Assembly: GCA_963920665.1 (NCBI GenBank)
Contig: OY987273.1
Location: forward strand, 1,304,501-1,368,500
Reading direction: 5' to 3'
Length of the DNA: 64,000 nt
Source: Straminergon stramineum
Lineage: Eukaryota > Streptophyta > Bryopsida > Hypnales > Calliergonaceae
Position numbers and translations under genes: made by a program. Within the stretch, counting starts at the first letter, position 1. Every line of letters starts with the position of its first letter. The notes under the pieces are model-generated. The model had not been told where the DNA came from and ran no database searches. It saw only the letters and a program-made list of their open reading frames with translations. Below, one piece after another: positions 1 to 10,320 of this stretch.

Positions 1-149
1 ACTTGGACTTTCCTTTCTCACCACAATCCTTCACCAAGAGGGTGATTCCAAATTTGAGAGTCTATATGTATGACAACAAAATAAACATCAAAAGAATATA
101 ACAATAAACATTGGCAATTGCTACTCAAACAATGACATATTCACAAAAT

Positions 150-509
150 TCATACTGTGCTTGTTTTGTCCATGGCAGATGTTAGGTACATGGGGTTCAC
201 TCCCAACCACTCAAATTTCTTTATGAATGTGGGATAGGTCTCACATAATCCTTGGATGACGCCCTTTGAAGCTACACAGTATGAGTGAAACACAATCACA
301 CAACTATGGTCTTGCAAATGCATATTTGCAAAAAGAAATGCCATTTGAAGGGCCTCGTACTCAAGGTCTAAGTTCCATGATGGAATATGAGTGAGTGGGA
401 AAGACACCTCCGAGATGGGTAGATTCTCTTGGTAGTCAAATAATATGAGGTCCACTGATCCCATTCGGCTCACTTTACCGTCATGCATGTGCACCTTTGA
501 TGCCGAGAA
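150..509 (-). CDS. Exon 7: methyltransferase-like Rossmann segment
   Basis: Begins after TTTGCAG and reads FSASKVHMHDGKV, then SVDLILFDYQENLP. The order 'V-x-x-H-D-G ... SVDLIxxD' is that of the N4/N6 DNA methylase family just before catalytic motif IV (normally DPPY or similar). Here the motif is FDYQ, so the usual catalytic residues are changed. A later block, a helix with FANMHLQDHSCVIVFHSY, fits the 'l..l..dG.vvvf' strand of such enzymes. Either an inactive methylase fold, a divergent enzyme or a pseudogene. The family assignment rests on pattern recognition only. Confidence 0.45.
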   Translation of the reverse strand, partial: FSASKVHMHDGKVSRMGSVDLILFDYQENLPISEVSFPLTHIPSWNLDLEYEALQMAFLFANMHLQDHSCVIVFHSYCVASKGVIQGLCETYPTFIKKFEWLGVNPMYLTSAMDKTSTV

Positions 510-3055
510 CTGCAAACAAATTTCCACAAAATAAATTATTTCCATGTAAAGTACTGATGTCATTGAACAATACAAACAATCATTCATAATGACCAATCCA
601 TTTGAAAAATATTTACCTTTTTCAAAAAATCTATCACCTCAATATAGCATGTTGACATGTCAGTTTGAATGTTCTCCATGATGTCCACAATGGAAACGTT
701 GAGGATCAACTCCTCTAAGTTCACTTCGTCATCATCACTGAGGACTATAACCTGTGTACCCTATGTAACCATGTCCTGTATTAGCTCTGGAAGTATCGCC
801 TTCCTCTTTAGTCCACCATGAGATCCACCTTGCATCTAAGAATTCTGGTCTACCATAGAAGATGCTGGAATTTCACCATGTTCTTCAACCTTCTTCTTGC
901 CTTTGCCCTTGCCTTTCCCCTCCTCTTTTTCCTTGTCCTTCTCTACCTCCTTCTCCGCCAACTTCACAAGCCACTTTGCTTCTTTTTTTTCCTTTGCAAT
1001 CAGAATTTCTCTCTCTTTTGCCTCCTTCCTCTTGTCAGCATCAACCCTTCTAACCAGGGCCTTCCTCTTTGCCACATCACTAAGTCGTGCAAATTTGTCC
1101 ACTACCAAGTCGATAACACCAAGGCCTTCAAAAGATTTCCAGAACTCCACCTCTAATGGATGAGTGAGAGGATATGGCAATCCAAGTACCACCCTCCACC
1201 ACTAAGGTGAGCAATCGTGAAAGTTCGGAGTTGACTCGTAGAATACATGCAGTCTGCCGAACTACGATCCAACCAAGTGGATAAAAAAGGTGGGAGATCC
1301 TCTCGTGTGATTGCACCCTTTGCAAGAAGCTCAAGCTTGAAGAACCTAGAATACCATAAACAAATATTAGAATATACAAAACTTAAAGTGAATAACCTAT
1401 AGAGGAAGATTAAAAAACTAATCTAATTTGACACCAAGGGGATGGATTTAATATAACCATCAAGAAATTCACACTAACAATAAATGACCTCATCAATAGT
1501 CAATAAAAACTACCATTCTAATCTGGCAATTTTAACAATGAATGGTATAACACTAGGATGGAACCAAAGGGTATCGCAAGGACCCTCTACAACCCTAGTG
1601 GGATCCAACTAAGTTTACTAAGGTTCCTTGAGTTATCCTCCATTTCCATCTTCACATCATTTCAAAGAATATTCTCTCTTCATCAATCCATGTAGCAAGT
1701 AATGATATGTCAACATTTCAAGGCATTTCGATGAATACAGACAACTTGAATATAGAAAAAAGTTGTATGAACATACCAGAAGAGAACTCTTCGACCCACC
1801 TGCGTGGATCCCTCAAAATTCAAGAAAGAATCACTCTTTCTGAAATAGTTTGCTCCTTTATGAGTTGGCCCAAATCCTTGATCCCAAATCTTCTGCCTCC
1901 AACCTTCCACGTACTCTACTAAGTACTCTGGTTGTTGCGGAACTTCGTAATTAATCATGATGTTGTCCTTCTGAACCACCGTGTCAAAATACTCCACGGC
2001 AGCATCTTCAATTTACAACAATACAAACTTTATAATTAATTTCCCTAAAAGTATTGAGAAAGACTATAAATGAGGAATGACACTCTTCAACGAAACTTAT
2101 GATATTTACAAAATTCAAGAATGTAAGAATTTAATTCTTACCCTTGCATACCAAACACATTTGTTTAGGAAAGGCCCCAACTTCTCCTCAGATACAGGCT
2201 TAGTTGGAAACTTCCTAGTGTCACGAGATGGCATGGAAGAATTCCACCATTTTAGGAACTTGATCTTGTGGAAGGCTGTAGTGTTGCAAGTAGCAATCAT
2301 TTGTAGTTTCTCTAAAGTCTTCTCAAGCATCTCATTTGAGCTCCAGTGCTTCTCCACTTATACCATTGACATGCTCTTAGTTCATAACCAATCTCAAAAT
2401 ACAAAGAAGAAATTTAATGTAGTAATTATCTCATAACAAATCTCACCTCTTCAAGGAATCCTAGACCATGGCCAGGATTAGCCACCGCCAACAACTTCAT
2501 CATCTTGATGTACAATTTGGCACTTTTCTCTTTTGCCCCAATTCTCATGGCATTTGTGACCCCTTGGTCACTCTTATCCTGGAACAGTGTGACCTTAGTA
2601 TACTTTTAAGCTGTTGAATCTGTTGCCTGTGCAATTTCGTGCTACAAAAAATGAACATTATTTAAATTTGAAAACAAATAAAATTCTGAGAGCAAGTCAT
2701 ATGAAATAAAAACTAGTAAATATAAAGTCTCATAATTTCTATCTTACCCGAAATACAAATGACGTAAAAACATCAGTGGGCATGGAATACCAACTCTTTC
2801 GAGATTCTTAAGCACCGCATCGTTTCACCTCTGATGGCCTCAACATCTCATTGAACTTATGCAAGGGTAATAGGCCATATTTTTGAACACGGTACAATTT
2901 ATGTACCAAATTTGTCTTCATATGTGAGTCTTCAGTGGATCTGCAGATGAAGAAAATAAATTTGATTAAGCTTTTTCAATGTGAGCCATATGACAAGTTC
3001 AACAACAAAGAAAAAAAATACAACAATCAAATCAATATGAAATTTGAATACTCAC

Positions 3056-3741
3056 TTGTTTATGTCATGCATTACTTGCATGACCAACTCAATCCTACCC
3101 TTTGTATCTAGAACAATGCAATTGACTGCACAATGAAAGATTGGGTTTGAAGATTGCAGCCTCGCAATATGTTGCATCCATGCCTGAAGTCTGCGATTCC
3201 CATCACAAACAAAGAATTTCAAATTCTTTAGGAATTTTAGTGGACCCATTGAATGGACATAATTGTTGAAAATGTCATTTTCCTTCTTCCACAATGAATC
3301 CCATCCTTTGATATCATCCTCTGTTACTTCTAATGTCTTGCCAACCTCATTGGTTGTAGAAATATAAAATACTGTTGCCCCCTCATGGTATCCAAAAACA
3401 AATTCCGTCTCAAGCTTCTTTATGTCACTTGAAAGCATGGGTCTGACCATGGGCATTGCAACAAGTCTGCACAAAGGTATGCGAAGACGGAACAAATTGT
3501 CAGGCTCCATCCATAGACTCGAGATTGTTGCCACTGAATCGACTTTTTGGAGTCTACAGAGTTCATCCTCCAGAAACTCCTTTTCCTCCTCTTCATCATT
3601 AATATCCACCTCCATAAAGCTTACTCGTTCTTCTTCTTCTTCAATCTCTGGTTGAGTTTCATCTGTTCTAGAAATCTCTATGATTCTCTCTTCTTGAGTT
3701 TGAGTCACTAGAGTGTCATCCATTTGTGAATTCAATGACAA
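3056..3741 (-). CDS. Exon 1: acidic N terminus and ParB/sulfiredoxin-like domain
   Basis: This 229-codon stretch is uninterrupted and is the best-preserved part of the split gene. Residues ~30-65 are a run of Glu and Asp. From ~75 onward the layout resembles ParB boxes: a VRP-containing segment (about residue 100) followed by an L..LE..F.. helix, then VCDGNRRLQAW, which matches the ParB/Srx signature region (ParB has a GERR or GxHR pattern here), then VNCIVLDTKGRIELVMQV leading into HDINK, comparable to ParB box III. The exon ends at AACAA|GTGAGT. The start at 3741 is the first ATG of the frame; a second Met lies at residue 7. ParB-like folds bind or cleave nucleic acid, and some bind CTP; nothing in the sequence shows which applies here. 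Confidence 0.55.
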
Positions 3742-4199
3742 TGAAATTTAAAGGCCATATTCATTATATTGAGACCTTTCGTAGTCTCATTTTATCCTCG
3801 ACTCAAGGATAAACCGTTTTATCTCTTTACTGGCATTTTTTTATAAATAGGTAACAACACCAACTTTTAGAATTTTATTATAGGATCACTATTTGAGCAT
3901 TTTTTATTTTTTATTTCAATTACTATTTTGTAAATGAATTTTCCTATAACTAGCATTTTGTCTCAAAATTTGTGAAAAGTCTCAATATAACGAATATGGC
4001 CTTTTTAGGTCTCCAACAACAAAAACAAAATATTTTCAATATAGAATCAAATGATACAATCGTAAATTCATTTTTTTTTAATTATTCATAATGTGATGAT
4101 ACAAGGATTGAAATGCTAGGGAAATAAACACCAACCCTACCTATGGATATTACCCAAAGAAAGTATAAATACGAATATAATAGCTATAGAAATGTATGA

Positions 4200-4741
4200 T
4201 CTTAATTCCCTACGGAATTGATGTCTACACTATAGTCTGAGTTAGAGCTCAAGTGAATGAGGACCACCTCATGCTTTGGCACACCAGAACTACAAACACA
4301 ATTGCACAACTCTTCAACTTGATTACTACACTCGGAGACTGAAGAACGAATACTAGAACTGTACTCAGTACTAGAGCTCTCTGGTGAAAAGACTGGTTGC
4401 TTCCACTTGAGGTTCTTCGAACCACTCATGAGACTACAATGAAGTTGTGCCACATAGGCATGTTTGCACTTACAGTCATCCAATATGTCATCAGAGCTTA
4501 CCAAATGAGTATCATTTGTTGCCTCGACATTTGAATCAGGCAAACTCTGAATGCTCTGGAGAATTGGTGCCATTGGCAATGGAGTGGTTACTGCGTCTGG
4601 GAGTGAGTCAAATTCACTAGGGATTGTTGGAGAAGATCCTTTGCCAGTCTGGCCAACAACAATAAGATTTTGCCAAGACAAATATAATTGAAATATTAGC
4701 TCATAAATAAATGAGATGCAAAGTCTAATATTCAAAGCCAA
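4200..4741 (-). CDS. Ser-rich hypothetical exon
   Basis: An open frame of 179 codons with a Ser/Asp/Glu-rich composition (VFSPESSSTEYSSSI, LSSNSDYS) and several Cys. The first ~35 residues are hydrophobic and probably intronic. A likely splice acceptor lies inside the frame (TTATTGTTGTTGGCCAG at about 4650), which would make this the 3' exon of a minus-strand gene ending at 4202. No upstream exon was found between 4.75 and 5.2 kb. I do not recognise the protein. It could be the tail of another copy of the neighbouring ParB/methylase gene, but there is no overlap to prove it. Confidence 0.3.
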
Positions 4742-5227
4742 ACATAAAATAATTTCTAGTAAAAAAAATTAATGCAATTAAGTAAAATCTCTATTCATGT
4801 CATTTATATCTAACTAGAGTGCCTCATAATCATTAGATATATTAAACAATGATCACTTCAATGATTTGTAATAAAGCAAAGATTATCTCACTGGATTCGG
4901 ATATTAGATTTGTCCATACACTATGGTCATAACACATAAAATCCACCTAATTAAATTCTAATACACTTTATGTTGCCTCAAAAATATACCTAACATCTAC
5001 GTTAAACAACGTTATTCTCGCAAATTTTCTAGTGGACCAATACAATAGTATAATAAGGGTAGGTAAACAAGCTTGAAATGTCAAACAAACAAATTATTCA
5101 AAACCAATAGGCATTCAGTGATGGTTACTTTAAAAATTAAAAAATAGCAAAGTTGTCAAGACACGCTAGTTCTAGTGGAACCACTGATCAGCTTGTAACG
5201 TGAAGAGAGTCAAGAGACTGGTGCATT

Positions 5228-5327
5228 GGGGACGGAAAAAGGGGGTACCTCGAGGTATCCCTACATCTTTAGTCGAGTCTGACTTACGATGTAGGGACTC
5301 CTCAAGGTACCCCCTTTTTTCATCCCT
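5228..5327. repeat. ~100-nt imperfect hairpin, family member 1
   Basis: Arms of about 45 nt, beginning GGGGACGGAAAAAGGGGGTA on the left and ending in the complementary TACCCCC...CATCCC on the right. The centre has AGTCGAGTCTGACT, a short inner dyad. Same layout as the hairpins at 5582, 6036, 6512 and 12436, but a diverged subtype. Confidence 0.65.
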
Positions 5328-5581
5328 CTAGCATGACTAGAAGGAAGGATATTGATAAAGCTTTGTATATTTCTATTTTAGTCCCCCAAAACAAAATAAT
5401 AATCATGCATGAAGGTCTTTCCACTTCCATCTCACTGATCAGCCAATGACAAGTTCTACTCATCGAGTCATGGATGAAGTACTAATTCTATAATATTCAA
5501 TTTAGTAGAACATGAGCATCAAGATTGCGAACTGAAGTAGGATCCAGAGTCCCTCGTCACATTCACAGGAGTTTTGATGAT

Positions 5582-5680
5582 GGGATGGAAATTTGGGGTA
5601 CCCAAAGGTATTCCCAGATCTTCAGTCGGGGCCAACTAAGGATCTTCGGGAACCTCGAAGTACCCCAAATTTCCATCCCC
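5582..5680. repeat. ~100-nt hairpin, family member 2
   Basis: Left arm GGGATGGAAATTTGGGGTAC; the right arm is its near-perfect complement (GTACCCCAAATTTCCATCCC on the + strand). The arms are ~47 nt each, and the apex is AGTCGGGGCCAACT. First hairpin of the tandem array. Confidence 0.75.
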
Positions 5681-6035
5681 TCAGGAATATTTCAAGCTGT
5701 TATGATTTTGATCATGAAACCAGTGCCCAAGAGAAATAGGTTGAAGAACTAAACTATAGTTGCACGAGTAGATTTTATAAATTTGCAAAAGAAAAAAAAG
5801 ACGTCAAAATTGACTTAGCAAATCTGCAATCAAAGAGGGAGCTGTACTGCCACTCTCGACATGTCTCCCCTTTACAAGTTAATGTATTAGATTCTCAAAA
5901 TTATTATATTACTACAAACTATGATTTCTAAGCGTATTGATCTGACCACACTAGGTGGTCCCAGATTGGTCATCAACAATCCAAACTAAGGCAAGGTCCA
6001 AAATTGGGAATCAAATTTTGTAGGAGTTTTTAATA

Positions 6036-6135
6036 GGGGACGGAAATTTGGGGTACTGAGAGATATTCCCAAATCTTCAATTGGGGCCGACTTAAGGTCT
6101 GCGGGAACCTCCAGGTACCCCAAATTTTCGTCCCC
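6036..6135. repeat. ~100-nt hairpin, family member 3
   Basis: Starts GGGGACGGAAATTTGGGGTA and ends TACCCCAAATTTTCGTCCCC, so the outer 20 nt pair almost completely. The apex region is AATTGGGGCCGACT. Second hairpin of the array. Confidence 0.75.
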
Positions 6136-6511
6136 TCAAGAATATTTCAAGCTATTTTGATTGTGCTCTTGAGACCATTGCCCAATTTTTTGGAATATTT
6201 GCCAAGATGGTAGAGAAATAGGTTGATGAACTAAACTATAACTGCACAACATGATTTAAATCATTTTGAAAAAAAAGAACATCGAAATTGACAAAGCAAA
6301 TCTGGAATCGATGAGGGAGTTGTATTGCCACTCTCGAAATATCTCCACTTTGCAAGTTGATTAGCTTGATTCTCAAGACTATCATTTTACTATAAACTCT
6401 GATTTGTGAACATATTGGTCTGACCAAGCTCGGTGGTCCCAGATTGGACATTGATTATCCAAACCAAGACAAGCTCCAAAATCCTTGATCAAATTTCGTA
6501 GGCGTTTTTAA

Positions 6512-6616
6512 CAGGGGACAAAAATTTGAGGTACCCAAGGGTACTCCCAAATCTTCAGTCGGGGCCGACTTAGGGTCTGTAGGAACCTCGAGGTACCCCA
6601 AATTTCCATCCTCTGA
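6512..6616. repeat. ~100-nt hairpin, family member 4
   Basis: Third hairpin of the array. The apex AGTCGGGGCCGACT is a perfect 6-bp inner stem with a GG loop. The outer arms CAGGGGACAAAAATTTGAGG and its complement carry a few mismatches. Confidence 0.7.
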
Positions 6617-6640
6617 GGAATGTTTTTGATCTCTTTTTAT

Positions 6641-9600
6641 TAAGTTCACAAATCTGTCACCCAACTTCCTTGAATATTATGGGAAATGGAGGACTGAGAT
6701 GTCGAGGTCTAACTATACGACCCTAAAGCCGAAAATAGAGAGAATTCCACAGGTAAGTGAAGAAGAGGAGGACATCTAAACAACTGAGAAGTTGCTGCGT
6801 CCATTTGAGAATTCCTACCTGTACGCCAATGTACATTTACACTTCAAATTCTCACTACTGTCTTCTGATCTTTTAATGCGTTCACAACGACGAGAAGATC
6901 AGGATTGAACAAGGTAAAATGAGAGTACAAAAGGCAGGGATGTTTTAAAACAGTAGCACGTACTGACCTCGATTTGCTTTGACAGAGGAGGATTCTTGGT
7001 TGTCTCTCTGCCGCCTGTGCTTCTGGTGCCACTTGCGCCTCTAGTGCTACTAGTGCTTCTCATTTCTATATGTCAGTGACTTCGAGTGTTCCTCATTGCA
7101 GTTGATGGGACCTCACATTGGCTACTCTCAAGAAGCTGTGATCAAGCATAAAACAAAGAAAGGTCAAGCATCTGCTACAAATCTGAAGAGCTGGAAGAGA
7201 GTTAGTGAGAAGTGATACGACGGAGAATCGAAGTTGCCATCTTCCTGGAGCCACCCGAGAATTTCGAAGCTCGGTAGTGGAGCTTAAAGATTCGAGATAT
7301 TTGGGATCACTTTTATCCTGTTTCCACCAACTGCTCCGATCTGTTGGACAAAAGGATGGGACTCTAGCGACAAGATTAAAACGACACATAGGTTCACTGA
7401 TCTTCCTTATTAGAGAGCTTCTTTTCATTTGATGAATCTAGTTTGTGACAGTGGAGTTCATGAAATTGCCATGCATCCAGTCCAAATGTTTTTGAACAAT
7501 AGCACATTCTATATTAAAGTCAAGTCTACCATGTATTTTGGAAATTCAGTAGATCAAGGAGAATGTAAGCACCAAGATCCAAGATCCTCGAGAATGTAAG
7601 ACCTAGGCTTGGCCATAGCTGAATTTGATCGGCGAATGAAGAAAGGTCACAATCTAGAATAATTATCTACGTTCCCAAAATTAGTAGGAGGATGTTAGCT
7701 CTTTGGGTAATTGATCTCTCCTTTAGCTTGTAGCCTAGGATATTATTTTCTCGTTGTCACTTAATTGATTCTTTATCAAATTTAGATTTTCAATATCAAG
7801 TGCTTCAAACCACATTCTAGTTTTTGGACTTTGGAAGCTCAATTTAGCATTCAAGCTACCTAATCCACAATTGGAATCCAATTGATAGAAGAACAAATGA
7901 ATATTATATAAAGCTAGTATGATAATTATTATTTCTAATTATCAACCATGGTTTCTTTAATGTACATTGAAAAGGAATGTTAACATTGGACAATAACCAC
8001 ACAGGAAAAATTGAAAATACCATTGATTCTTCAATTTTGAGTGCGCTCAGTATAATAGAATTTTTCAACTTCTTATCTACGTTTAGCACTCGAGACAATT
8101 ATGTCTTTCACACAATAGATGCACGCTGTACTAGGGAGAATTTATTGCTCCTTGATTTAGAGTGACATCCACACTTGAATATCAATTGCCACCTACTTCA
8201 TTACCAACTTCTTCATTATTTTGAATTGTTAAATGCTTTACTGAAAGAATATTCATTTAATGATCTATGTTTTGGTCCACTAAATTATTCTCAAAGTTGT
8301 TTGAAGTATATCTTCTATACCAGTTCAAAGTTAGACTCTTGAAGATTTGATATGTTCCATTGCTTAACAATATCTTTGAGTCTCTCTCTTTGTGTAATTC
8401 AAGGTGAACACTAATTTAATTATTCTAGAATACTACTCTTGTATGCCTAAGAGATATTTTCTTAAAATAGTAACAATGTGATCTTTTCTTCAAAATTATG
8501 TAGGATAGATTTGGACCTAAACAATACTAGTTATTTAAATTTTCTAGCATTCATGAATTATTAATCAAATCTCAAATATTCTATGGATGTAACACTATTT
8601 CTAATCATACGTATCTAAGAATTTAGGGTCTTGAAATATTTGAGGAGATGCAAGGAAACTAATTTCATACAAAGCCTTCTTGCAATATATGATAGAAATT
8701 TTTTCTATCACTTCATTCATTCATCTGTCAATAATTGTACAACTGCATATATATTCTCTAGAAATTTGTAGTATTCATTGAATGGAGTTGGGTCATTGTA
8801 GAAAACATTTATTCCCTTGCTTTTTACTAAAGATTAAATATATCAAAATCTCTCTTAGAAATGGTAATTCATGATCCTACCCTATTAGAATATCAAGAAT
8901 ATTTGATGAGCATTCACTAGACACCACATTACATTCCTTGAAATATACCTATGACATGCATAGAGATGTGTTTGCAATAGAAAAGAAGAAGATATAAATC
9001 AATGCGTTGCTTTTATAAATATTAGAGAGAATGGAGAAAGCTTCAAGCAAGAACATAGTCATGTATAGATGCTTACAGTGTCAAAGGTATCCTCTCTCTC
9101 CTAGCCTCTTCCGGGGATTGTATCTTTTGACGCCTCTATTACAACATTCATGGAGTGTCTTGCAACATCCTCCTTGCCTCCACTACAAGCTCCTAAATAT
9201 CGAAGGGATTTCTAGAGCTCACCTATTGTTAGCAAACCTCTCTTAGAAGCAACTTTCTTTCCTCGATTCATCCTCACTCTCCGAAGTTCCTTACAAGAAG
9301 AAAAGTACAAGGACCTACTCTTCTTTCGTTTCTATGTATGCTTTGGAACACCAAATGAAGTGCTATAGTTCTCTAAGAGCATGAAGGGATGGGGCAATGC
9401 ATCTAACACAACACTCTCTAAAGCAAATGAGGACTTCTAGAGATAACATTGGAAAGACATCTATACAACAAAGTATCCTCTACTTGTATGCCCAAATGAA
9501 CTAGTTTGGTGGCCTAGAAAGTGACATTAAAGATTAGGTTGGCAACTGACACCGCTTCTAGCAATTTATGATTGAGATAACTAACAAACACCTTTCATAT

Positions 9601-10320
9601 GCCGTCCATATTTAAGATATATCACTAGCATTGAAAACTAGGTTGCTTAGGTATTGGACAGTTAAGAATTAATGACTGCTACAAGTGACATTGTCTTAAA
9701 AGAGCTGCTTGGAGTTATTCTAAGGCTATCTATAAACTACATATTGATTCAACTGTCACCTTTCCCTTATTGCCACATCAAAGTGAAGGGTCCATTTGGT
9801 TTGATATTTTCTAGATGAAGCTAATATGTATGAATGATATAATCACTAACATTGCCATCACGAGCATTTACATATGATCTAAAAGAAGGCCATAATAAAA
9901 GCTAGGGCAAGTGGCTTGGAGTAAACTCCCTTTATGCACGATAAAGGAAGAACCTCCAAATTGCAAATTGCTATGTTCCTCTATTAATTGTTCATGGTAG
10001 AGGAACCAAAATGCTACAGTACTTCAAGGAGTTCACTTTGTCTTCACTACACACTCAATACCCACTTCCATTTGTTTGTTTTAGTCTTTAGGGTGTATTT
10101 TGAAGATGGCTTCCATTTGAGTAGATGGATATGAGGTTTCGCTTGTATTTCTGATAAACGACAAAGGACGAGCTAAAGTATTGAGTCACCTACTTCATGT
10201 CCGTTTTAGATTTGTAGAGTCTTCTATCTATGTTGAAGAAGAGAGGAAGTTAGAATCAAGTGACTTATAGCAATCTGTTCCTGTCGTGAAGTCTGTGGAG
10301 GAAGAAGGGCATTGTTGGTA
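6641..10320. other. No supportable gene
   Basis: AT-rich DNA with only short open frames and no recognisable product. A stretch at 7105-7430 (+) reads briefly like a Lys-rich protein fragment (TKKGQASATNLKSWKR) with in-frame stops, but I cannot assign it. A further plus-strand stretch at about 10120-10270 may belong to the upstream part of the MULE gene. Between 7440 and 9030 I see nothing but unique-looking AT-rich sequence. Confidence 0.4.

Larger units (their letters stand above)
150..3741 (-). pseudogene. Split gene: ParB-like domain plus DNA-methyltransferase-like domain
   Basis: Seven exons can be chained on the minus strand: 3741-3056, 2940-2748, 2641-2447, 2375-2142, 2027-1777, 1345-617 and 509-150, with donors such as GTGAGT, GTAAGA and GTATGT and AG acceptors. 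Phase is kept across the joins (for example TG|G between exons 5 and 6). The product has an acidic N terminus, a ParB/Srx-like domain, a linker, a Lys/Glu/Gly-rich basic stretch, and a C-terminal Rossmann-like segment resembling N4/N6 DNA methylases. In-frame stops interrupt it: four TAA and two TAG, all readable as former Gln codons, and there is one frameshift near 1200. The final stop at 150 overlaps a possible donor (GTATGA), so the gene may continue beyond the window. The ParB plus methylase combination is familiar from phage and bacterial proteins. Its use in a plant gene is inference; it could be a transposon-borne gene. Function unknown. Confidence 0.6.
5560..6640. repeat. Tandem array of a ~455-476 bp unit, each carrying a hairpin
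   Basis: The spacers after the hairpins at 5582 and 6036 align over their whole length. Shared landmarks include GAATATTTCAAGCT, AGAAATAGGTTGA, the 'TGCCACTCTCGA' block, GGTGGTCCCAGATTGG and the run into the next hairpin. Hairpin-to-hairpin spacing is 454 and 476 bp. There are two full spacers, three hairpins and a partial unit after 6616. No coding frame is conserved between units. Confidence 0.7.

Noticed and set aside
836..1163. Plus-strand open frames rich in Phe, Leu, Pro and Ser around 0.8-1.2 kb
   Set aside because: They are the reverse of the Lys/Glu-rich stretch of the minus-strand gene; the bias of that stretch keeps the opposite frames open.
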